DNA from: Leptidea sinapis
Taxonomy: Eukaryota; Arthropoda; Insecta; Lepidoptera; Pieridae
DNA length: 64,000 nucleotides
Assembly: GCF_905404315.1 (NCBI RefSeq)
Contig: NC_066301.1
Span: 3,224,001 to 3,288,000, forward strand
Direction of reading: 5' to 3'
Shown one piece after another: positions 40,303 through 51,839 of this stretch; position 1 is the first letter of the stretch; every line of letters begins with the position of its first letter. The notes under the pieces are model-generated. The model ran no database searches and was not told where the DNA came from. It saw only the letters and a list, made by a program, of their open reading frames with translations. The position numbers and the translations under genes are program-made.

Positions 40303-41105
40303 AAATAATTATGAAAAAAAAACATGTGTGAAATTCATACGTGGTAGAATGGAAACCTTCAAAAATTATGAAACATTTTATTATAAAAATGATGAAAAAT
40401 GTTACAAAACTCCACGCTTTTTGTGAAGCCTTTTCTCAAGTTTTATACTACGTATACGCGTACATACACGTACTAACACACGTTCAACGCTGAGGCCCAA
40501 GCAAACTACCACTATGCCTTGGTAAACACTAGTGGAGGGGGTACTAAGCAGAGCACAAAGAGAACCATGAACATAAAACACACTGTATAATGCTTACTAT
40601 CTCATTTTCAAATCTTATGAATTTATGTGTCTGTTTCTTTTTACTATCGCTTCTTCGTTTCATCGACTTTCAAATCACAACGATGCTAAAGAGGCTTTCA
40701 CTGCACTATTTTTCAATTTTTTTTATTTCTGTTGCTTATTTTATGTAGAGTTGTATTTTGCTACGTTTTCCATTATGGACAGTGCCTAAAAATTCAGTCG
40801 AACAGCTGGAACTTCTGGTCATCTTGCTCATCATTATCAACTGAAGAAGCCTTTATCTGGAGCGCCTAATCATGTGCCCAAGACAGTCAACATTTCTTTT
40901 TAACATGGTGGGCATTAGTTCGTGTTTCCTTGGTAACTAACTTGGTGGCTCGTTGCGTCCAGCTGATATGGCCATCTCGGTCTAGTCAGGACTCATATTC
41001 GTATATGAACATGAAATGTGTGTGTGTAAAGATATTTCGAGACAACGGCTGCAGTCACTTTTTAATATTATTTGATTCGGCGATTTCAATGTGCGTTTTT
41101 ATTTC
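40303..41105. other. No gene recognised
   Basis: A patch at 40800..41000 is less AT-rich; no frame or family was identified. Confidence 0.35.
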
Positions 41106-41109
41106 AGAG

Positions 41110-41290
41110 TTTCTAACTGGGGGCGAAAGGGCATAAGGTGATCACGTGATGTGAAGTGGAAAGACAATCGCCCATGAACATTCGCAACACCAAGGTTCCT
41201 AAACCGTAGCGATTCGGGAAACTTGCAGCCGGTAATTGAGACCACAAAGTGGCTGTTCCCTTGTACACTAGAAGTTTCTCGCTAAACGCG
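41110..41290 (-). mobile_element. Possible LINE 3' end, family A relative
   Basis: Minus strand carries TTGGTGTTGCGAATGTTCAT, GGGCGATTG and TCACGTGATCACCTTATG, parallel to the GTTGCAGGAGA..GGGCGGCGGTGATCACTTA end of family A. Weak match. Confidence 0.35.
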
Positions 41291-41612
41291 GAAGTTTGTT
41301 TAAATTAAATTATATAATGAAATCTACAGGGAAAAGTCGAGGCAACCCGTTGCAGTAAAATACTATAGCTCATACAAAGCTATAGCACAATACAAGTAGT
41401 AGAACAGTAGCAAAACTCCGCGGTCTAGTTGAAATTTACACCTACGTCTCGGCGGCGTACGGCGTAGCGCTCAATAGTTTTTTCTCCCCAAGATTGCTTA
41501 GCAGCCATGTAAATCGTGTGTATGTGCGTGTGTCAATTCGGGTGCTCTGGTATGAAGTTAAAGTACTGTTCTAACACTGTATTGTGGCTATAGTGCCCTG
41601 TAAGTTTTTTTT
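41291..41612. other. No gene recognised
   Basis: Nothing identified. Confidence 0.35.
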
Positions 41613-41614
41613 TA

Positions 41615-41905
41615 TGAAAATAAGGGACGAGACGAGTAGGACGTACAGCTGATGGTAATGGATACGCCCTGCCCTTTACAATGCAGGATCAGCAGCTCAG
41701 GATTCTTGAAAAACCCCAAAAATTCTGAGCGGCACTACAACTGCGCTCGACGCCTTGAGACATAAGATGTTAGGTCTCATTTGCCCAGTAATTTCACTAG
41801 CTAAGGCGCCCTTCAGACCGAAACACTGTAATGCTAACACATGGGCTCCGTTGTGGTACCCATAATCTAGCCGGCATCTTGTGCAAAGGAGACTCCCACT
41901 GGTAT
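41615..41905 (+). repeat. R1 repeat, near full length
   Basis: Runs from GAAAATAAGGGACGAGACGA to AGGAGACTCCCACTGGTA. The inner stem GCTCAGGATT / AATTCTGAGC is intact. The CTTCACGGCAGAAATAGG block is deleted. Confidence 0.8.
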
Positions 41906-42159
41906 AAGTATGGGTATTATATGTATGTTTTAGATATAATTTATAATATTATGTAATAAGCAGCTGGTTCTAATACTAAAATATTGAGAAGTAAAAAGGC
42001 CAACTTCCTGCGCATCATTATAACAATAAAAAAAACTATTAAACAAATTCTCTAATTACAAATAGGAAACAGCATTACTTGAATATTTATTACTTTAAGA
42101 ACTTATATTATTATATGAATATTGAGAACGACTAAGGAGAGATTATATATTACATAAAA
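41906..42159. other. No gene recognised
   Basis: AT-rich. Confidence 0.4.
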
Positions 42160-42265
42160 AAAAATTGAAACGAAAATTTTATGAACTATGCGTGACTTTA
42201 TTTATCTAACTAATCCCAAAAGTGAGGGTTATCAAATTAAAACATAAATTGTTTAGATTATATAT
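42160..42265 (+). repeat. Family T arm remnant
   Basis: AACGAAAATTTTATGAACTA followed by TAATCCCAAAAGTGAGGGTT. The tRNA-like core is deleted. Confidence 0.55.
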
Positions 42266-42407
42266 TAATTTTGTGTCCAAATTGATTTTAATTTAAGATT
42301 GATTTTGGCAGACAGATAGGAATTGCTCTGTATATTATGAAATTTATAATTATTAATTTTAAATATCATGTCATTATGAACTCAAATATTATAAAGGCCA
42401 TTTTCCA

Positions 42408-42408
<1 letters not shown>

Positions 42409-42453
<45 letters not shown>
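42409..42453. repeat. (AT)n microsatellite
   Basis: An uninterrupted TA run apart from one C. Confidence 0.9.
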
Positions 42454-42782
42454 TAAAAATAAGATAAGATTAATATTCACCGTCCTGACTCGGACCAATT
42501 GGCAGTTGTGCGAAACATCACCTCGTAAAATTTTATAAGATCTCCATCTCATAACGTTTTAGGAGGTCAAGAGTTCCACGATCAAGATCCTTCTATAGCA
42601 TAACGTCATTAACTGTTATATCATTGTCATTGTTAATGTTATATCTTACAGGTTTGGATTATTAGTGTATTATATCTATTAAGGTTATATATATCTTGTA
42701 TATATCAATGTTATATCTTACAGGAGATTTTTGGGAGAAGCCTTTGTCCAGTAGTACACGTCTTTCGGCTGAAAAGATGAAA

Positions 42783-43074
42783 ATTGACACGCCACAAGTT
42801 AGGATATCATCCCCACCATCTGGATGTGTGACATCTTCCACAGTGCGGTTTTCAAGGAGCTTTCTTCCACGTACTACAAAGCTGTGGAATGAGCTTCCTT
42901 GTGCGGTGTTTCCGGGACGATACGACATGGGTACCTTCAAAAAAAGGGTGTACTCCGTCCTTAAAGACCGGTACGCTTCTGTGATTCCTCTGGTGTTGCA
43001 AGAGATTGTGGGCGGCGGTGATCACTTAACACCAGGTGACCCGTACGCTCGTTTGTCCTCCTATTCCATAAAAA
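42783..43074 (+). mobile_element. LINE family A, 3' end
   Basis: A 5'-truncated copy close to consensus: PRTTKLWNELPCAVFPGRYD, MGTFKKRVYSVLKDR, GATCACTTAACACCAGGTGA and CTCCTATTCCATAAAAAAAAG. An R1 repeat begins about 40 bases after it. Confidence 0.85.
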
Positions 43075-43112
43075 AAAGATCCTACAAAGAGTAATATAAA
43101 TCTTAAAGTTTT

Positions 43113-43365
43113 GTTTATGAAAAAATGGGACGACACGAGCAGTACGTTCAGCTGATGGTAATTGATACGGCCTACATGGTACAATGCATTGCCGCTCAGG
43201 ATTCTTGAAAAACCCAAAAATTCCATGTGGCACTACAATTGCGCTCTTCACCTTGAGACAAAAGATGTCAAGTCTCATTTTCCCAATGATTTCACTAGCT
43301 ACGGCACCCTTCAGGACGAATCACAATAATGTTGAATACATATTACTGCTTCACGGAAGAGTAGA
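43113..43365 (+). repeat. R1 repeat
   Basis: Runs from GAAAAAATGGGACGACACGA to TATTACTGCTTCACGGAAGA. The last part is missing and the stem is altered (AAAAATTCCATGTGGCAC). Confidence 0.75.
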
Positions 43366-43564
43366 AATAATATTAATCAAGAACCGATGGAGAAATCAAA
43401 ATGAATTTATTATTTTTATAAAAGCTTCTTTTGCGGTATTTTGAAGCTGCTTAAGAGCCAAGCTTTTCAATCAAACCATTGAAAAATAAATATATATTTA
43501 TAAGCGACTTTCAATGACGGTACTACATGCGACGATCTTCATAAAATTCACTTTCTCTTTTCTT

Positions 43565-43672
43565 AAACTTTGGCAATGCTCCTGAGATTCTTCTGGTGTC
43601 AGAATAATATGAATGGCGGTGATCACTTAACACCAAGTGACTCGTATTTCCTCCTCTTTAATTAAAAAAAGC
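43565..43672 (+). mobile_element. LINE family A, last 100 bases
   Basis: GGCAATGCTCCTGAGATTCT, TGGCGGTGATCACTTAACAC, CCTCCTCTTTAATTAAAAAAAG. The shortest family A insertion with its own tail here. Confidence 0.65.
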
Positions 43673-43757
43673 TTCGATGGCGTATTAGTCACGGTAGAAC
43701 CAATCTACGTGAGGTCGTGTAAGATGAACGTCAAAGAAACACTTTCGATTAATCCAT
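43668..43757 (+). CDS. Possible host exon ending in a GTGAGTAT donor
   Basis: An open frame reads SFDGVLVTVEPIYVRSCKMN then VKETLSINP, with codon use unlike its AT-rich surroundings, and is followed by GTGAGTAT. Its left end abuts the A-run of a family A tail, so a normal acceptor with a pyrimidine tract is not obvious. No family recognised; could be chance or a retroelement piece. Confidence 0.2.
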
Positions 43758-43859
43758 GTGAGTATATTTTATTAATCTGTGCTCTATTAATTTATATTTA
43801 TTTTATTTTTATTTATTTTTTAGGATTTCCAACAACAAGTACACTAATACAAGAATAAA

Positions 43860-46404
43860 TATGTTTTAATTAAATTAATGCTAAGTGTCTTATCACTTAC
43901 AGGAAATCACAGCATGCACAGAATTTAACTTATTTAAGATAACAACACATGTTTTTATTGCATACATAAAATATTAGCAAAATTAGTAAGCACAGATTTA
44001 AAAACCTGTTTGGGTAATATTATTTAAGATATCTCTTTCGAGAACAATTTTCTTAAAGATCGAGGAAGCGAAAATATCTAAGGTGTCCTTGTTACACTGA
44101 TATACATACTTAATACAGAGTATAGATTCGTGAAAATGGGCAGAATTTTCTTAGGTTTGTTCGAAAATTTGGTAATGAAAAAAAGATTTGTCGTTGACAT
44201 GATCTTGGAATTCCATTTGGTATACGAAATCTAACTTTACTGAGCAATTCGGGACAATTTTTCAATCAAATAATTTCCTCGTTCTTCTAGGGTAGTTCAT
44301 GTGGAAATTTGATAGTTGTTCTTCATATGTTTTAATCTTTTAAAGAACTCCTCAACCAAACACAAGATGCCGAACCATCTTTTTTCGGAGACGCTCAATT
44401 CTAGCAACATTGTGTGTTCAACTTGAATTGTGACGGAATAAGACAAACCTACAAAAAAGAAATTCACGAATTTATGTGAAACTTCGAAGTTTCTCGAACT
44501 ATCTTCAAACTGTCATTTTCACTTCTGCGCTAATTGTATAGCAAAGTTCCGTTTCATCTTTAGTAATTCTTGGTTTAACGTAGTATCTTGGAAAGTTTTA
44601 TTCACCATTAACAAACGTATTAAACAACGTTTATCGTTTAACACTTGTGATATATTTATGTAATATTATACAATTCCGATATCTGTGCGTTTGTAAAGCT
44701 TCTAAACGGCTTAACTTGCTATTCCCGTACGAACTATTTACTGACCTACTTAGTTGTAAATGTTAGAAGTTTTGGCATTATATTTATATTTTTATTGAGT
44801 TTGATAGTTAAGTTAGAAGGTGAAGTAGCAGCCTAGCGAAACTCTCTAAGAAAAAAGCGATTCAGATGATTGTATGAAACGTGCAGTGCAGAAATATATT
44901 GATAGATGACGGCTATAATCTCGTAAAAAACAGAGATAGCTGAAATCTACTACATTTTTAGCAACTATTCGCTTTTAAGCTTAGCCGGACTATTGTCGCC
45001 CAATTGTAATTACTATTTCAAACTTATGTCAAATCTCACTGCAAGTTTCATACTTAACTACTAAATTTAACTTTTTCGCTTATGTAGTATTTTCATCCTC
45101 TTTGGTGATGATCTAGCTGTGTATAATGATCTTCTTGTACAAAATGCGAAGTAAATATACAGTTATTTTACCGTATTGCTGTTGTTTTATAAAATCTCAA
45201 TACCGCAGCGTGAAAAAGATACTGTGGTGCGGTACACAACCACTTTATTCATTATATTCATAACACACTAACTTCATGTCGAGTAGCATCGCTTTGACTT
45301 ACAATATGATGCATTTTGATTAAGAACGCGTTTTCAAAACAGAGGGGTATCGAATCGCACAACTACACTGACACCGCTTAAACTTACTTAAAACTTAAAC
45401 ATGTATCTGTACTTAAGAGACAAAATAATTAACAATTTTGTTGACTCTCCACTCCTACTTAGTCGTATTTGCTTCAAATGTCCAATAATGGATCATCGCT
45501 CCACCGATCAAATATTTTAGTGCCATTCTTTAGAACTAATTATTGTAAGAATAAATTTCTTATCAGAGCTTGCAGAACACACAAGGACTGTTATAACCGC
45601 ACGAAATATGTCTATATTTCGATGTAATAAGTACGATTTTGTATCTTTTGTTAAAGAAATTGGTACCTGAAGGTTATATTTGTATCAGTGAATTTATTGG
45701 CTCTTTAAATTTTTATATTTTTTTTAATAAGTCTTAAAACTTCACTATGTAATAAGCCTTAACAGATACATGTACTTAAGAGACAAAATTATGTAAGTAG
45801 TACAGAAAAATGATCCTGAATTAAGCCCCATTTCGTCAATTGTGAAGGTACTGGATAATCGTTTTTACGAAATGCAATATCAAAATTTCAAAACAATAAT
45901 TTCCCGCTTTTTGAAGATAAAAAAGTAATGTATTTGTGGCAATATTTACTTTTGTTCGATTTAGTTTCATTCCATCACAAACTCTACCGAAAAATAGCTT
46001 ACTTTTGTCGGATTTGAAAACGCGTCCTTAAGATCATATTGTTACTGTTGTTATCAAATAATTCAACTTAGTATCAGTTGTTGTATCTGTTCATTTCACC
46101 ACTTCCACTGCTACCATTAGCATAGATAAGCACACTCAACGCCGCATATCAGAGTACAGCGGAAAAAGCACTTCATTACTCGTGTTTCAAACAGAATGCA
46201 TTTCTCGTATGAAACTGTAGATTTACAAGCTCGTTACAGTCTCATATTTTCGTCTCGCTCTGTTTCAACTTTGCTCGTAACAAAGAACATTAAATTTAAA
46301 CAATTACTCTAGCTGAGTACAAACTAAGAGTAATAAATGTATTTCTCTGGGTGTAAATGATTCATTTTAAAAATATGTTTACCGCTTGCGACAATATTAC
46401 TTCA
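43860..46404. other. Long stretch with no recognised gene or repeat
   Basis: AT-rich, without any repeat family shared with the rest of the window: the longest repeat-poor segment here. May be unique intronic or intergenic sequence. Confidence 0.35.
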
Positions 46405-46554
46405 AATAAGGATGATACGAGCAGGACCTTTCAGCTGATGGTAATGGATACGTTCTGCCTATTACAGTTTAGTGTGAGGCACCTTTGCACAGGATGCCTA
46501 TTTGCCGTGAAGCAGTAATGTGTAAGCATTACTGTGTTTCGGTCTGAAGGGCAC
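46405..46554. repeat. R1 repeat, internally inverted
   Basis: 46405..46470 is the R1 left end in plus orientation (GATGATACGAGCAGGACCTT). 46475..46554 is the R1 right end in minus orientation (CCTTTGCACAGGATGCC, GTAATGTGTAAGCATTACTG). Confidence 0.75.
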
Positions 46555-48610
46555 AAACTTTAAGCGACAACGTTTTTCTACAGAACGCTTGTATCAGCTT
46601 TGTAACCTATTAACTGTCAGAAAGTTATATATTGTACAATAATGTGTTCTTAAATGCATAAAACAACAACATACGATCCTAATATTGAACACAAACGAAG
46701 GAAAGACAAAGTTGTCTTTTTTATTGCTATTTAGGACGGAGTTTTCTAGCATGCAGTATAAATGTCGTGCGGCATTTCTTTATAATAAAATAAGCAAATA
46801 GTTGCATATAAAATTGCATTGATCGCCTGGATACTACCACTAGATTATGATGATACTGAGTTGCTCGTACGACACATACGCTAACACACCAACATACACA
46901 CACACGTTTTATAATATTATTATGTTCTCTAAGTATGTTATTTTAAGGCTAAGAAAAAGCGGAGCCTCCTGGCACAAGCATTCTTTATATGCTTAAAAGG
47001 AGGTTCTTGCCACTATTTACTATGGAGAATTTGTTGAAACCATTAAAGAACTTTATTATTTATTATTATTATGATTTCTGGTGCTGTTTCACCTGACTGC
47101 TGCCGCCGAATTGTCACGACACGCCACAAATTGGGAAACACAATGAACCAGGGAACACAGTGACCAGAATAGTGAAAGTATAAAAATTCGAAGAGCTCTG
47201 TGTGCAGTTAAGCAATGAACATAATTTTTTTTGTAGGAAAATAAAGGCCCATATGTCGGGTTCAGATCCACAGAAATACCTCAGCAGCTATTAACTATAT
47301 TAATGTTACTGAAGAAGTAAAAATAAAAAAGCCATTCAAAACAATTTTATTAAATACTAGACCTAAACCATCTAGGATAAATTTCGCATCGAATGGTGTT
47401 AGTTTCATGTCGATACGATCAGTGGTTTAGGCGTGATTGAGCCTCAAACAAAAACTATTTTCATTATATATGTACAGACTTTGATTGGATCATAACCTAA
47501 GAAGCAATTCGTTTCATTGCAAAATATAAATATCATAGGTATGACATCTAAAACCCCTATATCTTTAAATTGAAAGGCCGTGTTTGGGTCTACAATTTTC
47601 AGATGTTAATGAAAAGTTATAAATATTTAGTTTTATTTTCTGTTATATAATTTTCCATGTAATAGTTATTAAAAAAAAAATTTTTTCGAAAATCATAACG
47701 ACCCTGTATAAACTATTTTTATCTACTATATTGTTGGTAGCTCTATATTTTAATTGTATTTTATTTGGTTGGTGGCTATAATGACAAAATATTTATTAAT
47801 ATATTATAATTATATGATGATTATAATATTAAAATTCTTGTTTATTTATGCACCGAAATATACGTACAGTATTATATAGAAATTCATATCTGGTTCTCCA
47901 GAAGACAGACCAGTTCCATACTTTTTAAAGGTTATTGTGTGCACGGAGCACTGTTATATTTCGCATAGTTAATGCTTATACAAGGAACACGTCTTGAATT
48001 TTAAAATTTATGTGTTTCATGTACTACAAATGCTAGTCTCAAAGTTTATTTTCTTTTTACAGGAATTTTTAAGGTGTTTAACCAATTTTATTCCAATACT
48101 GAAAGGCGTTTACCATCAACATATTTATGGTTTCTTTTTAATGTACGCCCTGCGCACTTTCACGTTATGTGGCAATGCACCTCAAATATAATTTAATGAG
48201 TTTGTTAGTACTTAAAAAAATATATTATTATCAGTGATAAATACATACAGGAAACCAATAATTTCCGTTTCTTTGTGTGATAAAATTCACTTTCCTAAAG
48301 AAAAAGAAAATTCCTTCAAGATAAAACAAGAATGAAAAATGTGCTATGTAATTTTCACTTCCCTATAGGCGGACGCAATCTTTTCCGATCTTACAAGATT
48401 GATAAATGACTCTCTTCATTGGCTTTTAATTCTCTCTTGATTTAATGCCTTGAACAACTTTCTTATTGAAACTAGCCCTTATTAAAAATACTTACTCATG
48501 TTGTCTAGTAATTTATATCGGGCACCTATGAAGTAAAAAAAACTTTGTAAATACTAATGAAAAATACAAACTGGGCTTAATACCGTATGCTGTAATTTGG
48601 ACAACAAATT
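46555..48610. other. No gene recognised; tiny family A remnant at 47086..47145
   Basis: GCTGTTTCACCTGACTGCTG, CCGCCGAATTGTCACGACAC at 47086 is a family A fragment. At 47994..48191 an open frame follows TTTATTTTCTTTTTACAG, but no donor or domain supports an exon. Confidence 0.3.
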
Positions 48611-48785
48611 CTCTTCATCATCATCAGCCGAAAGACGTCCACTGCTGGACAAATGCCTCCCCCGAAGATCGCCATGACGATCGGTCCTGCGCTGCCCTCA
48701 TCAACCAATTCCAGCTATCTTGACCAGATCGTCGGTCCATCTTGTGGGGGACCTACCAACACTACGTCTTTCGGTACGTGGAAAA
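48611..48785 (-). mobile_element. RTE-type LINE 3' end
   Basis: Minus strand carries GTTGGTAGGTCCCCCACAAG, GACGATCTGGTCAAGATAG and CAGCAGTGGACGTCTTTCGG, ending in GATGATGATGAAGAG, the usual RTE tail repeat. Confidence 0.8.
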
Positions 48786-49019
48786 TAAAATTAAAATTAA
48801 GCTGTTATCTAAATATAATTAAAGTTCTACGCAGTCTAAAAGTTTTGTTTGTCGGGTTTTTTGTGCGGTTTTACTCACAAATAAGCGAATCGGGTTAACC
48901 CCATGCAATATTTGCTTGTAACGTGGCAAGCCTTCCAATATTATTCAATCTATCATGCACTCAATTCGGTTCCCAAACAAAATGATGAGTTAATTAAAAT
49001 ATTAAACATTTTGTTATTT

Positions 49020-49190
49020 TTTTAAATTGATAAGCCTCACTTCTGGGGTTAATTACTCAAATTTAGTTTCAGTTGATAGCCTACTCAACTGGTCGCGGGT
49101 TCGAGGCCCGCAATGTTCATAAATTTTGTTTCCAAATTTAATATGTGTAATTAATCCCAGAAATGAGGGTTATCACTTTAAAAATTGATA
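49020..49190 (+). repeat. Family T copy with 5' half of core deleted
   Basis: Left arm CCTCACTTCTGGGGTTAATT, then directly the 3' half of the tRNA-like core (GGTCGCGGGTTCGAGGCCCG) and the right arm TAATCCCAGAAATGAGGGTT. Confidence 0.75.
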
Positions 49191-49410
49191 AACTGATTTG
49201 AAAAAGCGACATCTTAAGTCAACTGTAAAGTAGATCCTGTAGATGAAGCTACAACCTGAGAGTTGAACAAGACATACAAGATTTATCAACGATACGTGAC
49301 TCGAACGGTCTACTCAGTGGTAAAGCGTTCGCACGGAACGTGAGAGGTTACAGGTTCGAGTCCTGCATCGTTCATAAATTTTGATTTCAAATTTACTTGT
49401 GTAACATATT
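49191..49410 (+). repeat. Family T copy, adjoining
   Basis: Leader GATGAAGCTACAACCTGAGA and TTGAACAAGACATACAAGA, then the tRNA-like core and the inner part of the right arm. Confidence 0.75.
49303..49374 (+). pseudogene. tRNA-like cloverleaf inside family T
   Basis: 72 bases. The acceptor arms GAACGGT and ATCGTTC pair fully (one G-U). The anticodon stem TTCGC/GTGAG frames the loop ACGGAAC, and the T arm has TTCGAGT. The D stem is eroded. The loop has C where tRNAs have U33 and would present GGA. It is not a Ser tRNA, since no long variable arm exists, so a pseudogene or SINE-type head is likelier than a working tRNA. Confidence 0.6.
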
Positions 49411-49836
49411 TAAGCGAAATCTAATCATCGCCATGGCCGCCCCCTATTAGTAATATATATATATATAATAGTACACTTGAGAAATGCTATCGACGATAAA
49501 TATAAGCGGCTAGGGAAACAAAATCCGTTAAAGAAGGGCAACCTCATATTATATGCCTGGTATTATTTCAACCAATGGTTCTTGTCGAGGATAAGGGTAA
49601 TACGCATTTTATTTGTTCCTCAAAGCCTTGTTTTCCTCCTCTGTCACTCAAGGCAACCCTATTTAAGCCTGTCGCAACTCGCCTTAAATCCATAAAATCC
49701 TCGCTTCTTTTGTCGGCTTAGATTGTTTCACTGCAATATATATTTCAGATTACTTTCGCTTCCTCAAACAATATCTATCGGATTGCACGATTCAGTACTT
49801 GAATGATTTTAAATGATATAGTAGACACTTTGTTAC
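49411..49836. other. No gene recognised; short (AT)n at 49457
   Basis: A 72-codon frame at 49477..49695 has no motif. Confidence 0.35.
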
Positions 49837-49837
49837 G

Positions 49838-50130
49838 TTTTAAAGTGATAACTTCTGGGATTAATTACACAAATAAAACTGAAAACAAGATTTTATCTAC
49901 GTCACTCGAACGGTTGACTCAGTTGGAAAGAGCGCTCGCACGGAACGCGAACTGTCGCGGGTTCGAGTCCCGCAACGTTAATAAAATTTTGTTTTCAGTT
50001 TTATTTGTGTAATAATGTCTTGTGTGCTAACTTCATAACATCGTACTACACGGGTGTCTCATGCCGTTGCCATGTGGCAACGTGAGCAGACAGGAAGTTA
50101 ATCCCAGGAGTGAGGGTTATCACTTTAAAA
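49838..50130 (+). repeat. Family T element with both arms, interrupted by a tiny MITE
   Basis: Left arm from TTTTAAAGTGATAACTTCTG; the inner 24-base arm (TTACACAAATAAAACTGAAA..) is repeated exactly in reverse near 49985..50013. The core 49908..49981 has T stem GCGGG/CCCGC. The right arm is split by the insertion 50013..50098 and ends ATCCCAGGAGTGAGGGTTAT. Confidence 0.8.
50013..50098 (+). mobile_element. Tiny MITE nested in a family T arm
   Basis: Runs GTCTTGTGTGCTAACTTCAT to CAGACAGGAAGT, flanked by TAAT on both sides. It matches 26833..26932 on the minus strand, including GTTGCCATGTGGCAAC. Confidence 0.7.
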
Positions 50131-50330
50131 CATAACAAATTGTTCAGATGTGCAAGATTCTGTAAATGGAGGCACAGCCTGAGAATTGAACAAAGCATAA
50201 AAGATTTTATCAACGATATGTCTAGAACGGTTGGCTCAGTTGGAAAGCGTTACACGGAATGCGAGAGGTCGCGCGATCGAGTCCCGTATCTTTCATAAAT
50301 TTTGTTTTCAGTTTAATTTGAATGATTTAG
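50131..50330 (+). repeat. Family T copy, eroded core
   Basis: CACAGCCTGAGAATTGAACA leader, GAACGGTTGGCTCAGTTGGA (acceptor and D arm intact), then a decayed anticodon and T arm and TTCATAAATTTTGTTTTCAG. Confidence 0.7.
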
Positions 50331-50449
50331 TAGGTTTAATAAAAATAATCGACAGCTTGCGACTTTATTGAGATGAATACTCTTCTTTAGGAACGCTGAA
50401 TTTCTTTGATTTGTGTATATTTTGTGTGCATTGATATATTGAGCAGTAA

Positions 50450-50640
50450 AGTCGTCAAATGGCGACCACATACCGGAAGACGTAGTGTTGGTAGGCCCCC
50501 CACAAGATATACCGACGATCTGGTCAAGATTGCCTGAATACGTTGAACGAGGGCAGCGCAGGACCGCTCGTCATGGCGATCTTTGAGGCCTTTGTTCAGC
50601 AGTGGACGTCTTCCGGTTGAAATGATGATGATGATGTGGG
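50450..50640 (+). mobile_element. RTE-type LINE 3' end
   Basis: AAATGGCGACCACATACCGG, GTGTTGGTAGGCCCCCCACA, GACGATCTGGTCAAGATTGC and CAGCAGTGGACGTCTTCCGG, ending in (ATG)n. 5'-truncated. Confidence 0.85.
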
Positions 50641-51839
50641 AATTGAATGAGACTTAGTCATCACGCTCGGTTATATATCGCTCCAATAGGTAAAGTCGGC
50701 TCAATTCTTCTAGAGGAACGTGATCAATTTCTGTCGTGTGGTCCTTAGTTCACACCCTTTTTTTCAAAAGACCTTTAGTGCACGAATCAAACACGCACTT
50801 CCATACCATATTTTTATTGCCACAAGGTGAAAAAGATATAATAGTGGTAATATCTGTTTGATCAGGAAACACGCCAGATTCTAAATACTTAACGCCTCTT
50901 CATATTAAAACGTTTATCGCAGGTATAACCGATATAATATAACCGTATAGCTAAAACGTGTCACAAACGTATCGAACGTTCGATAAAATCCTTTATTCAT
51001 AAACGTTTATTAAACATCCAATAATTTATAAGTCTGGTTCGTATACAATATTTCAATTTTGATGAATAAAAAGTGATACATAATATATCTAGATTTTGTC
51101 ATTGACTATAGATTACTCACAATGTCATAAATCTAACCAAAAGCAAATAATTTTAAATTTACGCGGGAAACTTGATTTGTGTAATGCAAAGGCCACATGG
51201 GTATATTACCGGCGATGGTTGGATGGACGATCATCGAGGTTTTATTCAAATTCGATTCACATAGTTCGATTTATTGCGCTATCGTATACAAAAATGACAA
51301 TTTATATTACATAAAACATTTAACACTTCAGAACTATTACAATTATTTTACATTAAAAAGTTTATCTCTCAAAAAATCAACTTTCATCCATAGTTTCAAC
51401 GACTGTCTTACGAATTTTCGATCAGGTCATGTGCGACGCGAGTTTAAAATTTTATACTCATCCCAAGAAAAGTGCTCAATGCCGCTAAAGAAGTTTTCAC
51501 TTCAAAAAATATTTCAAATAAAATAAAATAGTCAAAGGTTAGTTTATTTCGATTCACATAGTACGATTAAGTTAAGGGTGGGATAATAATAGTAAAGGAC
51601 GAACGACTTTCGTGGACGAAAATCTTGTGATGTATATCACCGCGGAAAGTCAAGGGTTAAGTTCGATAAGTTTAGATTCATCGATATTTGACTTAAAAAT
51701 ATATATCGCTTCACATACAAATGCAATTTTACCATAGTTAGTAGAACCACAGCAAGCGACCGATTCATAAATAAATATATAAAAAAAGCCTTCATTGCAG
51801 CAACTACATTACATTTAAATATATTGCATAACTTAATTA
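50641..51839. other. No gene recognised
   Basis: Frames at 51096..51526 overlap and include WVYYRRWLDGRSS, but no family was recognised. Confidence 0.3.

Noticed and set aside
42409..42453. Origin or regulatory AT tract
   Set aside because: A plain (AT)n microsatellite explains it.
47994..48191. Exon after TTTTTACAG
   Set aside because: A plausible acceptor, but no donor, no recognisable protein and AT-biased codons.
49303..49374. Functional tRNA gene
   Set aside because: U33 is replaced by C, the D stem is eroded, there is no long variable arm for the implied Ser anticodon, and it lies in a repeat.
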